Assembly (NCBI RefSeq): GCF_001278945.1
Contig: NZ_LGRV01000003.1
Location: 1,550,001 to 1,614,000, forward strand
Direction: 5' to 3'
Origin: Lysinibacillus contaminans
GTDB lineage: Bacteria; Bacillota; Bacilli; Bacillales_A; Planococcaceae
Length of the DNA: 64,000 nt
Shown: piece by piece, positions 17,216 to 26,195 of the stretch
Layout: the number at the start of each line of letters is the position of its first letter
Position numbering within the stretch: the first letter of the stretch is position 1
Program-made: the position numbers and the translations under genes
Notes under the pieces: model-generated
The model's database searches: none
What the model was told of the DNA's origin: nothing
The model's input: the letters and a program-made list of their open reading frames with translations, nothing else

Positions 17216-18391
17216 TTATAACGATTCCCAAATTGCCGCGATTCCTTGGCCGCCGCCAATGCAAACTGCCGTTGCACCATACCTTTTATTACGTCTTTTT
17301 AATTCGTAAACAAGTGAATGCGCGATTCTTGTTCCGCTTGCTGCAAGTGGATGTCCGAGAGCAACAGCACCACCATTAACATTCCCTATTTCCAAGTCAA
17401 ATCCAAGTTCCTTCTGACAAGCTAGATACTGCGCCGAGAAAGCTTCGTTAATTTCGATCAAATCCAAATCTTCCAACTGTAAATCGGCTTTTTTCAAAGC
17501 GCCTCTAATCGCTGGTACCGGCCCAATCCCCATATATTTAGGATCAACACCAACAACATCCCACGAAACAAGACGCGCAATCGGTTTCAATCCATTTTTC
17601 TCTGCATAATGGCTAGATGCAATAATAACTGCCGCTGCACCATCAACCATTCCACTTGCATTTCCCGGTGTAACAACCCCACCCTCAACAAAGCGAGCTT
17701 CCAGTTTCCCTAGTTTTTCCATAGTTGTCTCGCGGATATGTTCGTCATGCTCAACGAGGTTATCGCCTTTTCTTCCTTTGACAGTTACAGAGACAATTTC
17801 TTCTTTAAAATAGCCTTTATCTCTCGCATTGATAGCACGCTCATGACTGGAAAGTGCATGGGCATCCACTTCTTCGCGTGTTATTTTATACTTTTCCGCA
17901 AGATTTTCTGCGGTTTGCGACATTGTACATCCAACGTTCGTATCAAGTAAGCCATCCCAAACCCAGTCTTCAACCACTGGTCCTCCAAGTGGGCTTCCCC
18001 ATCTCGCACCGCGAATAACGTGAGGTACTTGGCTCATATTTTCAGTACCACCAGCCAAAACAACATTCGCTTCTCCTGTAAGAATATAGCGTGCTCCAGT
18101 TAAAATTGCTTCAATACCAGTACCACATACTCGGTTGATTGTAACTGCCGGTACCTCAAGAGATGTACCTGCTTTCAAGCCAACATGTCTTGCTAATAAA
18201 TGCGCATCTTTACTCGACTGCTGAACGTTACCGAATACAACTTGATCGATGTCTTCGGGGTTGATTTTTGATTTCCGAATTGCTTCTTTCGCTGCGATTA
18301 CGCCAAGTTCTGTCGCCGTAATGTCACGGAATGAACCTGAAATTTTTGCAAATGGCGTACGTGCACCTTCTAATAAAACTATATCTGTCAT
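17216..18391 (-). CDS. Thiolase family acetyl-CoA acyltransferase
   Basis: 391 residues. The nucleophilic cysteine is in VTINRVCGTGIEAI (about residue 90), and the second half has EINEAFSAQ, GGAVALGHPLAASGTR and CIGGGQG with the second catalytic cysteine. It cleaves a 3-ketoacyl-CoA with CoA to release acetyl-CoA, the last step of a beta-oxidation turn, or works in reverse. AAGGGGTG lies before the ATG at 18391. It sits between the acyl-CoA dehydrogenase and ligase genes of the island. Confidence 0.93.
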   Translation of the reverse strand: MTDIVLLEGARTPFAKISGSFRDITATELGVIAAKEAIRKSKINPEDIDQVVFGNVQQSSKDAHLLARHVGLKAGTSLEVPAVTINRVCGTGIEAILTGARYILTGEANVVLAGGTENMSQVPHVIRGARWGSPLGGPVVEDWVWDGLLDTNVGCTMSQTAENLAEKYKITREEVDAHALSSHERAINARDKGYFKEEIVSVTVKGRKGDNLVEHDEHIRETTMEKLGKLEARFVEGGVVTPGNASGMVDGAAAVIIASSHYAEKNGLKPIARLVSWDVVGVDPKYMGIGPVPAIRGALKKADLQLEDLDLIEINEAFSAQYLACQKELGFDLEIGNVNGGAVALGHPLAASGTRIAHSLVYELKRRNKRYGATAVCIGGGQGIAAIWESL

Positions 18392-18529
18392 TCTAAACAC
18401 CCCTTCCACTATTTTTGAGACCACTGAAAAAGTGAAATTCCCAGAAATATAAAGTAAAATTCACGTAATAAATGATTATAAAAAATTCTACTTTATTGTT
18501 TTTCAGCGCCCTCTTATTCTTCAGATTGA

Positions 18530-20233
18530 TTAAACAATATAGCGTTCTGCCGCAATTACTCTATCAGCAATACGTCTCTTAGTTTCAACTAGATTTTCTT
18601 TACTGCTTGCGATCAGACGTCCCGCGGCATGTGAGAACTCCTCATGATCGTTAAGATGATTAAGTAAATTTAACCCTACAATTGCACTCCGTTGCGCCGT
18701 TTCATGAATAAAGACTTTTGCACAATCTAATTTTTGTCCATTCTGTTCTTCCCCGGACTGGTTAATTGCTTTTTCCGCGCGTAAGATAGCGCTTTCACTT
18801 GTGTAAATACTAATAGCAAGATTTGCAAGGAATGCTGCACATTCTTGCTCTTCATTCATATTATCGATACTAGCCTGGTGAATCGCTTGGATAGCTACAT
18901 GGTAATAATCTTTCAAAAGACGGAGAGTCTGTTTTTCATGTTGAAGTGGACCATTTTCAGGATAAATAGAATGGTTTTGCTTAACATAATTTTTCAACAA
19001 CGTAGAAGCTATTATGATTCTGTTGATTTCATTTGTACCTTCAAAAATTCGATTGATACGTGAATCACGATAAAGAGTTTCTACTTCATATTCACCCATA
19101 TAGCCATATCCACCATGAATTTGAACGGCTTCATCGATGACAAAATCTAGCGTTTCGGAAGACATAACTTTATTCATCGAACATTCGACAGCATAGCCTG
19201 CAATCGTTTCACTATAGCCTGTACCGTTGGCTTTCATTTCCTCAAAACCTTTTTGCATTGCACCAGCCGTGCGATAGACGCTACTTTCATTGGCAAATGT
19301 TTGAATCGTCATATCAGCAATTTTTTGTTTGATCAAATTAAAACTAGAAATCGACTTGTGAAACTGTTTACGATCATTGGCATACTTTGTCGCAAGTTCA
19401 ATCGATCGCTTGGAAGTGCCAAGTGCCGTTGAAGATATTTTAAAACGACCGATATTCAACACATTAAAAGCGATAATATGACCGCGACCAATTTCGCCAA
19501 TCACATTTTCTACCGGTACTTTTACATTTTCCAAGATGAGTGAACGAGTTGACGATCCTTTCAGCCCCATTTTTTTCTCTTCAGGACCAGTCGATAAACC
19601 CTCATACTCTTTTTCAACAATAAATGTCGTTATTTTATCGTTGTCTATTTTTGCATAAACAATAAAGATATCTGCAAACGCCGAATTTGTAATCCATTGT
19701 TTTTCCCCGTTGATCACATAATATTTTCCATCATCTGATAACTTTGCAGTTGTTTTCAGTCCCATTGCATCAGTTCCAGCAGATGGCTCCGTCAGTGCAT
19801 ATGCTGCAATCTTTTCTCCTGTTAATAAAAAAGGTAAGTATTTATCTTTTTGATTTTCACTTCCAAAGTAAGCAATCGGAAGGGCGCCAATTCCAGTTTG
19901 CCCACCAAATGTAATGGAAAAAGAACGGCTAATGGCCATCTTCTCAGAAATGATTGCACCACACACTTTCCCAAGGTCCAATCCGCCATCTAATTCCGGA
20001 ATGTCGGCCCCTATTAATCCCAGTTCTCCCGCTTCTTTAATAAGACGGACCGTTTCATCGAATTCTTGATTTTCAATTTTTTCCAGTGCAGGCATAACTT
20101 CATTCAACACAAACTTCTCAGTCATGTCGGCAATCATTTTATGCTCTTCACTAAAATCTTCCGGTGTGAAAATATTTTCCGGAACAACACTTCCGGATAA
20201 GAAGCTATTTATCTCCTTTTCTTCTATCAACAC
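18530..20233 (-). CDS. Acyl-CoA dehydrogenase with C-terminal extension (FadE-like)
   Basis: The 567-aa flavoprotein has the ACAD core (residues ~30-400): YALTEPSAGTDAMG binds FAD, MGLKGSSTRSLILENV and the catalytic glutamate in RIFEGTNEINR. About 160 extra C-terminal residues follow, as in the VLCAD/FadE-type enzymes of bacilli. It makes the alpha-beta double bond in an acyl-CoA. Here it would act on the side chain of an aryl-propionyl-CoA; a long-chain fatty acid is the alternative. The GTG start has GGGAG nine bases upstream. Confidence 0.92.
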   Translation of the reverse strand: MLIEEKEINSFLSGSVVPENIFTPEDFSEEHKMIADMTEKFVLNEVMPALEKIENQEFDETVRLIKEAGELGLIGADIPELDGGLDLGKVCGAIISEKMAISRSFSITFGGQTGIGALPIAYFGSENQKDKYLPFLLTGEKIAAYALTEPSAGTDAMGLKTTAKLSDDGKYYVINGEKQWITNSAFADIFIVYAKIDNDKITTFIVEKEYEGLSTGPEEKKMGLKGSSTRSLILENVKVPVENVIGEIGRGHIIAFNVLNIGRFKISSTALGTSKRSIELATKYANDRKQFHKSISSFNLIKQKIADMTIQTFANESSVYRTAGAMQKGFEEMKANGTGYSETIAGYAVECSMNKVMSSETLDFVIDEAVQIHGGYGYMGEYEVETLYRDSRINRIFEGTNEINRIIIASTLLKNYVKQNHSIYPENGPLQHEKQTLRLLKDYYHVAIQAIHQASIDNMNEEQECAAFLANLAISIYTSESAILRAEKAINQSGEEQNGQKLDCAKVFIHETAQRSAIVGLNLLNHLNDHEEFSHAAGRLIASSKENLVETKRRIADRVIAAERYIV

Positions 20234-20352
20234 TTTCTTTCACTCCCTCTATCTAGAAATCTGATTATTCAATGTCTGTCTTAACTAGGCTTTGTAGAAA
20301 ATGAAGAACCTGATGATTTTGCATATGGACGCTTCTTTATTCTTTTGTTTTG

Positions 20353-21132
20353 TTAACGACCAGTATAAATTGGCTTTCTCTTTTCAACGAATGCAGTCAA
20401 TCCTTCTTTTCGATCTTCTGTGGAAAATGCATTACCGAAACATGCTGCTTCAATGATTAACCCAGACTCAATATCTGTATTACTTCCGGCATTGACAGCC
20501 TGTTTTACCATTTGTAGGGCAACTGGTGGCTTTTGAGCAAGTTTGCTTGCCCATTCTTTTGCAACAGGCATTACTTCTTCAGCTGGCACAACTTTATTTA
20601 CAATACCCAGATCAAGTGCACGAACAGCATCGAACATTTCTCCAAAATAGAGGAGTTCTTTCGCTATCCCCTGCCCAACAATTTTAGGTAAACGCTGAGT
20701 GCCTCCCCCGCCTGGAATAATTCCGAGACCTACTTCTGGGAATGCGAACTTTGCTTTTTCAGTACTAATACGTAAGTCACACACTAGAGCAAGTTCTAGA
20801 CCACCACCAAGTGCCATTCCATTCAACGCTGCAATGACTGGCTTAGTTGAATTTTCTATTTGCGTGAATACCACTCTAGATACTTTATTCATCTTATTGA
20901 TTCCGACAAGATCCAATCCCGCCATTTCAGAAATATCTGCACCAGCAACAAATGCTTTTTCACCACTGCCAGTTAAAATAATTGCCCGAACATCATCCTC
21001 TTCATCCAATTTGCTGAATACTTCAGATAACTCATTGAAAACTTGAGTATTTAGAGGATTTACAGGTGGACGGTTAATCGTTATTGTAGCTATATTATTT
21101 TCAACTTCTACTAACAAAGATTTATATGTCAT
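20353..21132 (-). CDS. Enoyl-CoA hydratase/isomerase (crotonase)
   Basis: The 259-aa crotonase has the oxyanion-hole segment AFVAGADISEM and both catalytic glutamates, in GGGLELALVCDLR and FPEVGLGIIPGGGGTQRL. It hydrates 2-enoyl-CoA to 3-hydroxyacyl-CoA. Its ATG overlaps the stop of the 3-hydroxyacyl-CoA dehydrogenase by four bases (ATGA), so the two are co-translated and perform consecutive steps. Confidence 0.94.
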   Translation of the reverse strand: MTYKSLLVEVENNIATITINRPPVNPLNTQVFNELSEVFSKLDEEDDVRAIILTGSGEKAFVAGADISEMAGLDLVGINKMNKVSRVVFTQIENSTKPVIAALNGMALGGGLELALVCDLRISTEKAKFAFPEVGLGIIPGGGGTQRLPKIVGQGIAKELLYFGEMFDAVRALDLGIVNKVVPAEEVMPVAKEWASKLAQKPPVALQMVKQAVNAGSNTDIESGLIIEAACFGNAFSTEDRKEGLTAFVEKRKPIYTGR

Positions 21133-22004
21133 TTTTTCACTAGCTCCTTTTTTTCTTCATAGTCGTAAAATCCTGCTCCTGATTTCTTACCAAAACGACC
21201 AGCTCTCATCATTTGTTTCATTAGTAAAGGTGGTGCAAAACGTGGATCGTTAAACTCATTGTTGAAATACTCCATTACATGGTAACCGATATCGACACCA
21301 GCATAGTCTTGTAATTCAAACGGTCCCATAGGGTAGTTCAAGCCGAATTTCACTGCTTTATCAATATCTTCAGCAGATGCTACACCCTCTTCTAAAAGTC
21401 GAATTGCCTCGATAAACTGAGGAATCATAATGCGATTGACAATGAAACCAGGCGTATCTTTTTTGACTTCCACAACTTCTTTCTTTAGTTGAGCTGATAA
21501 CACTCTTAAGGAAGACACTGTATCATCACTCGTTTCGTAACCGCGTACGACTTCTACCAGTTTCATCAGTTGTGCAGGGTTGAAAAAATGCATACCTGCG
21601 ACACGATCCGGACGTTTTGTTGCAGCCGCAATTTCTGTTATGGACATAGATGATGTATTCGTAGCTAATATGACATCTTCTCTAACAATCTCATCAAGTT
21701 GTGAGAATACATCTTTCTTTAAATCCAGATCTTCAAGAACTGCTTCAATAACAACATCGACATCTTTCAAATCTTCTAGCTTTGTAGTTGTCTGGATGCG
21801 CCCAAGTGCTTCCTGCTTTTCCTCTTCTGTCATTTTGCCTCGCTCAACACTTTTTGACATAAATTTATCAAGTCGAGCCAAGGCCCCTTCTAAAAATCTA
21901 TCTTCAATATCTCGCAAAACTACATTAAAGCCATTCAATGCTGCAAGATTTGCAATACCTGCCCCCATAGAACCCGCGCCAACTACACCAATTGTCTTAA
22001 TCAT
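21129..22004 (-). CDS. 3-hydroxyacyl-CoA (3-hydroxybutyryl-CoA-type) dehydrogenase
   Basis: 291 residues: N-terminal NAD-binding GVVGAGSMGAGIA, the ATNTSSMSITEIA strand, the catalytic histidine in GMHFFNPAQLMKLVEVV, and a C-terminal helical domain with GFIVNRIMIP and NYPMGPFELQDYAGVD. It oxidises the 3-hydroxyacyl-CoA. Two adjacent ATGs are possible; the second has the better spacing from GGGGAG. It leads the dehydrogenase-hydratase unit and has its own promoter region with inverted repeats. Confidence 0.94.
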   Translation of the reverse strand: MIKTIGVVGAGSMGAGIANLAALNGFNVVLRDIEDRFLEGALARLDKFMSKSVERGKMTEEEKQEALGRIQTTTKLEDLKDVDVVIEAVLEDLDLKKDVFSQLDEIVREDVILATNTSSMSITEIAAATKRPDRVAGMHFFNPAQLMKLVEVVRGYETSDDTVSSLRVLSAQLKKEVVEVKKDTPGFIVNRIMIPQFIEAIRLLEEGVASAEDIDKAVKFGLNYPMGPFELQDYAGVDIGYHVMEYFNNEFNDPRFAPPLLMKQMMRAGRFGKKSGAGFYDYEEKKELVKK

Positions 22005-22040
22005 CATTTATCTCCCCTAACTATTTTCTTTATTTTCATT

Positions 22041-22080
22041 ATATACTGACAACATTTTGTGTTGTATCTACACAATGTAG
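22041..22080 (-). promoter_or_regulatory. Promoter region of the hbd-type gene with two inverted repeats
   Basis: On the minus strand a TATAAT-like -10 lies at about 22045-22040. Just upstream are ACAACA-TTTTG-TGTTGT (22049-22065) and the palindrome CTACA-CAA-TGTAG (22068-22080). A close match to the latter, TACAC-T-GTGTA, occurs at 29823-29833 upstream of the thioesterase gene of the same island, so it may be a shared operator. Confidence 0.4.
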
Positions 22081-22208
22081 GAAAACGACGTCTTCTTTCA
22101 TCAAATAATATGAATAACTTACTTTACATAAATTCAAGATCTTTTATACTGCCTTTCCCCTGATCAAATAGGACACAATATTTGCTTCCTTTACAATAAT
22201 AAATACTA

Positions 22209-22242
22209 AAAAAAACTGTACTGGAAGTAGCTCCGGTACAGC
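22209..22242 (-). terminator. Terminator after the 182-aa gene
   Basis: CTGTACTGGA / TCCGGTACAG (one wobble) with a six-base loop, followed on the minus strand by seven Ts. It separates the monooxygenase-182aa unit from the downstream dehydrogenase-hydratase unit. Confidence 0.8.
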
Positions 22243-22284
22243 TTTTCTGTTGTAAGTTACGATGTTTAAATATGTTTTTCCATA

Positions 22285-22833
22285 TTACAATAGATAAATC
22301 GTATTTCCATCCAGACCCACAGGTACATGCCCAGCTTCAAGCAATTCAAGCAAAGGAGTAAACGAGTCCGCCTCGCCTGCAAGTTCTGCTGTACAAACAA
22401 GAACTGCAATGTACATCGCGTGTCCTACAAAGAAATTGACTTGCTTTTCTTCACCGAATTCTTGGAATGCTTTCTGAAATGCTGCATGAAAAACTGCTTG
22501 CGGTACTGTTTCAACTGCTATTTTAAGTAAATCTGTTAGACCAGCTTCATCAATTTTCTTTTTCAATAGATCTGGAAGACTACTCAAGACTTTCCATAGT
22601 TCGCTATTATCAAATGTTAACTTGCTAATTGTTTCTGATGTCTGCTCTTTTGTTATCCACTGAATTTCGTAATCAACCACTTGCAATTTTTGCATAAAGC
22701 GTTGTAATGCTTCTTCGGCAGTCTTTTCTTTAACCCCTGCTTTTTTGTACCAATCAATAGCAGACAATCGTTCAGCTATCTCATTGATTGACTGCGCTTT
22801 CGAACCGAACTTAATCTCACTAATCAACACCAT
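22285..22833 (-). CDS. Unrecognised helical protein within the aromatic catabolic island (182 aa)
   Basis: 182 residues, mostly helical: SINEIAERLSAIDWYKKAG, a KKKIDEAGLTDLLKIAVETV segment, FHAAFQKAFQEFGEEKQVNFFVGHAMYIAVLVCTAELAG in the second half (one buried-looking hydrophobic helix) and a C-terminal VGLDGNTIYLL. It has no signal peptide. GGAGG lies eight bases before the ATG. It follows the flavin monooxygenase by 39 bp and shares its terminator, so it is probably an accessory protein of that hydroxylase or of substrate handling. I know no family. Confidence 0.75.
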   Translation of the reverse strand: MVLISEIKFGSKAQSINEIAERLSAIDWYKKAGVKEKTAEEALQRFMQKLQVVDYEIQWITKEQTSETISKLTFDNSELWKVLSSLPDLLKKKIDEAGLTDLLKIAVETVPQAVFHAAFQKAFQEFGEEKQVNFFVGHAMYIAVLVCTAELAGEADSFTPLLELLEAGHVPVGLDGNTIYLL

Positions 22834-22872
22834 GTGATAATCCTCCTTTTTAACTTCAAGTGTTAATTACCA

Positions 22873-24102
22873 TTAATATTTTGTTGTCAGTTCAGGTGGA
22901 CCGAATTTCGGGCCATATGGACCTTCATCGAGCCAGCGTCCGAGCGTCGGGACGATTGAAACGAGTGAAGCTGCAAGTTCGCGCTTCATATTCATTTCCA
23001 ACGAATCGCCCTGTAAGTGATGAAGCGCAGTTGTCGATCCATCTCGGTTCCACAGTGCTGCAATTCTCCGTTCATTGGCCGCTGCGTCAATAGCTTGACA
23101 ACGTTCTTCTTCACTTGTTGCATTTATTGCCTGTTCGATACCACGAACTGCAATAACTGCATCAGGTATTCCAGAATTCAATCCACGTGCACCGAAAGGA
23201 GCGAACAAATGAGCTGCTTCACCAGCTAGTAAAATACGACGCTTCTCATCCGTAAATGAATCGACAACTACTTGATGGAAACGGTATGAGGATACCCAAG
23301 TAACTCGTTCTGCATATTTTGGATTCATCACTTTTGGAAGCCACTCTTTCACACTTTCTTCTGTGCCGTAATCTTCGACCTTATCTTCAGCTAGCAGTTG
23401 AAGATCGACGCGCATGCCCCCTTTAAATGGAACAAACATTACGTTACGGCTTCCCATTGCTGGGTGCTGATAGTGGAAGATCCGTTCAATCGGCATTGGA
23501 TCATTTTCATCTTCTTCAATATCCACGACTATGAATGTATCATTCGTACGTGGACCTTCAAATTGAATTCCAGACTGTTCACGCACGACAGAACGAGCGC
23601 CGTCGCAGCCGATTATATAATCTGCTTCCCAAATCTCACCCGAAGCCGTTGTTAACTTAACGCCTTCATCTGTTATATCTATATCTTTTGCAGGTTCTCC
23701 CCAGACAAATTCAACACCTGCCTCAGAACAAGCATTGTAAATATGCTTTTCAATCTTATGTTGATGAAGCGATGCAAAATGCGGTAATTTAGTCGAATCT
23801 TGAGTATTGGTTACCCCATAATTACGCACATACACTTCTTTTCCACGGAATAAAGTTCTTTTGATTGGCCATATAACTCCATCTTTAGCCAATTCAAAAC
23901 CAAGACCTTTTGAAGTTTCTTCCAACAACTTTAACGATGCCCCATGAATATAGATCGCCCGGCTACCTGCTCGCGGATAATCCTTTTCTTCCGATTCGAT
24001 AACTACACATGATATACCTTTATTTTGAAGGGCCAATGCCGAAATAAGTCCAACTGGTCCAGCTCCTACAACGATTACATTTCGTTTTTTTACATTTATC
24101 AT
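22873..24102 (-). CDS. FAD-dependent aromatic-ring monooxygenase
   Basis: The 409-aa group A flavin hydroxylase has GAGPVG at residues 13-18 (Rossmann FAD site), the DG motif in YIIGCDGARSVVREQSG near 165, and a variant of the GD motif: RRILLAGEAAHLFAPFGARG, with Glu where most have Asp. Relatives hydroxylate phenolic acids, e.g. 3-hydroxybenzoate to gentisate, or salicylyl-CoA to gentisyl-CoA. Given the gentisate genes, either product is plausible. GGGGATG lies seven bases before the ATG. It is the first gene of a two-gene unit. Confidence 0.9.
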   Translation of the reverse strand: MINVKKRNVIVVGAGPVGLISALALQNKGISCVVIESEEKDYPRAGSRAIYIHGASLKLLEETSKGLGFELAKDGVIWPIKRTLFRGKEVYVRNYGVTNTQDSTKLPHFASLHQHKIEKHIYNACSEAGVEFVWGEPAKDIDITDEGVKLTTASGEIWEADYIIGCDGARSVVREQSGIQFEGPRTNDTFIVVDIEEDENDPMPIERIFHYQHPAMGSRNVMFVPFKGGMRVDLQLLAEDKVEDYGTEESVKEWLPKVMNPKYAERVTWVSSYRFHQVVVDSFTDEKRRILLAGEAAHLFAPFGARGLNSGIPDAVIAVRGIEQAINATSEEERCQAIDAAANERRIAALWNRDGSTTALHHLQGDSLEMNMKRELAASLVSIVPTLGRWLDEGPYGPKFGPPELTTKY

Positions 24103-24212
24103 CTATTAACATCCCCTTTTCTAAGCAATTGAAATAGTTTTCAATCTGATTTTAGTGGTTAATCTCACGGAAATAATTCTATAAATACCTCAAAATACCA
24201 ATATTATTTTTT

Positions 24213-24253
24213 AAAAAAAGAAACCTATATCAATATGTATTGTTATAGGTCTT
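24213..24253 (-). terminator. Terminator of the ABC importer operon
   Basis: ACCTATA-type arms (24223-24230 and 24245-24250, extended by imperfect pairs) followed on the minus strand by TTTCTTTTTTT. It starts just after the binding-protein stop. Confidence 0.65.
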
Positions 24254-24258
24254 TCCAT

Positions 24259-25425
24259 TTACTCAGTAAACTTCCAATCATTATTTTCGATACTTAAAAC
24301 AGAAATTCCATCAGGTTCAGGGCTTGCTTGTGATACACCAAAATCAAATGTTCCCGTAGCACCTAAATATGTTCCTAAATCGTTTTGTAAATAATTATGA
24401 ATATCTTCTGATGTTACATTACCAGCTTTAATCGCATTTACGACTACGTTTACACCGTCCAAAAGATGAGCAGCAAATAAATCTGGTTTACTATTAAATT
24501 CTTTTACATATGAATCATTGAATGCCTTAAGCATTTCTTTTTGATCCGAATCTGGCAGTTGATCTATAACACTTAGTTTACTACCAACGACCAAAATGTT
24601 TTCATTGTCATCTTTTACTTGTTCCAAGAATCCTTGGTTTGCGGCAGCAGTACTTTGAATCATCGGAATATCGAAATTCAACGCTTTAAAATTACGAGCG
24701 ATAATTCCAGCTCCAGGTGTTCTCGACCAAACGATGATCGCTTCGGGATTACTTTTACGAACTTTTGTCAATTGTATTGTCATATCTGTAGCAGTAGCAT
24801 CGAACTCTTCATGAGCAATAATCTCTATGCCATTTTCCTTAGCTAACGCTTCAAATGCTGGCTTACCAGTTACTCCGAAACCGTCAGAAGCATTCACCCA
24901 TGCTACTTTTTTAATATTATTCTTCTTTAAATATTCGACAATCGGAATTGCAATGACAGTTGTACTTTGTGCCATGCTGTATACATACTCACTATCCGAT
25001 TGAATCGGTGCAATTGTAAATAATGGTAGTTTCTTCTCAATTGCTTTTGGTATAATGGCCATCGTAGTACTCGATTGAGTCGCTCCAGTAACCGCTACAA
25101 CACCTTCTGAAATTAATTTATCCATCGCGACTACCGCTTTTGTATCATTCGTTTCATAGTCTTGTTTGATAAGTTGAATTTTATTACCATCAATGGGACC
25201 CGCTTCATCTAATTGTTTTTGTAATAACTCCACAGTCTTTGCCTGTGCACTACCAAGTGTTGATGCTGGACCCGTTTCAGCTACAATCACACCAATTTTT
25301 ATAACACCTCCCTCTTTTTTCTCACCGCTAGTCTCCTCTTCTTTCTCAATTCCACATCCCGCAATAACTACTAGAAAAACTAAAGATAAAATAGCCACTA
25401 GCTTACCCTTAAGAATTTTTTTCAT
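24259..25425 (-). CDS. ABC importer substrate-binding lipoprotein, branched-chain/aromatic-acid type
   Basis: 388 residues. A lipoprotein signal ends at VIAGC, so it is anchored outside the membrane. The mature part is a type I periplasmic-binding fold (IKIGVIVAETGPASTLG, GVVAVTGATQSSTTMA, IKKVAWVNASDGFG) of the LivK class. Members of this class also bind aromatic acids such as hydroxycinnamates. It is the last gene of a five-gene importer unit, which is placed directly before the ring-hydroxylase unit. ATG with GAAGGG upstream; a frame seven codons longer has no good site. Confidence 0.92.
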   Translation of the reverse strand: MKKILKGKLVAILSLVFLVVIAGCGIEKEEETSGEKKEGGVIKIGVIVAETGPASTLGSAQAKTVELLQKQLDEAGPIDGNKIQLIKQDYETNDTKAVVAMDKLISEGVVAVTGATQSSTTMAIIPKAIEKKLPLFTIAPIQSDSEYVYSMAQSTTVIAIPIVEYLKKNNIKKVAWVNASDGFGVTGKPAFEALAKENGIEIIAHEEFDATATDMTIQLTKVRKSNPEAIIVWSRTPGAGIIARNFKALNFDIPMIQSTAAANQGFLEQVKDDNENILVVGSKLSVIDQLPDSDQKEMLKAFNDSYVKEFNSKPDLFAAHLLDGVNVVVNAIKAGNVTSEDIHNYLQNDLGTYLGATGTFDFGVSQASPEPDGISVLSIENNDWKFTE

Positions 25426-25472
25426 ATAACCCTTCAACTCCCTCAACTTTTTGGTTAAAACATTTGGTTCGC

Positions 25473-26195
25473 TTACCCTACCTTTATTCCTAGATATGCT
25501 GATTTCACTTCAGGATTCGAACTGATTTCTTCATTGGTGCCGTTCATTATGAATTTCCCTTGATCCATTACATATGCCCGATCAGCCACCTTTAACGCTG
25601 CTTTAACATTTTGTTCAACTAAAATGACCATTGTTCCCATTTCTTCTTTAATTCGCACTAAAATCTCCAAAATTTCATTCACTATTTTTGGCGCTAACCC
25701 CATTGACGGCTCATCTAGAAGAATTATTTTAGGATCAGACATGAGCGCACGTCCAATCGCAAGCATCTGCTGCTCCCCACCACTCAAATTCCCGCCAATC
25801 CTATGATAATGTTTTTTCAATCCTGGAAATAACTCCAGCATTCGTTCCAAATTTTCCTCCACATGTTTCCGGTCTTTATAGTATTTCGAGTAAATCCCTA
25901 ATGTCAGGTTTTCCTTTACAGTGTGTCCAGGAAAAATTTGACGTCCCTCCGGAACAAGACATAAACCTTTCCCAACTATTTTGTGGGCCGGAAGACCACT
26001 AATTAAATCATCTTGAAGTGTTACTTTTCCTTCGACTGGTGTGTAAATGCCCGCTAATGTATTTAATAACGTACTTTTCCCAGCGCCATTAGCACCAATA
26101 ATGGATACAATTTCACCTTTGTCCACATGAAAGTCGAGCGAATGTAAAATTTGAATCTTCCCGATACGTGAACTAAGACTTTCAACTTTGAACAT
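25473..26195 (-). CDS. ABC importer ATPase, LivF type
   Basis: 240 residues with Walker A GANGAGKST, the signature NLSGGEQQMLAIGRAL, Walker B IILLDEPSMGLAP and the switch histidine region ILVEQNV. The short LivF form, lacking the insertions of LivG, pairs with the next ATPase. Its ATG overlaps the stop of the LivG-type gene (TAATG), so the two subunits are co-translated. It energises uptake through the membrane pair. Confidence 0.95.
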   Translation of the reverse strand: MFKVESLSSRIGKIQILHSLDFHVDKGEIVSIIGANGAGKSTLLNTLAGIYTPVEGKVTLQDDLISGLPAHKIVGKGLCLVPEGRQIFPGHTVKENLTLGIYSKYYKDRKHVEENLERMLELFPGLKKHYHRIGGNLSGGEQQMLAIGRALMSDPKIILLDEPSMGLAPKIVNEILEILVRIKEEMGTMVILVEQNVKAALKVADRAYVMDQGKFIMNGTNEEISSNPEVKSAYLGIKVG

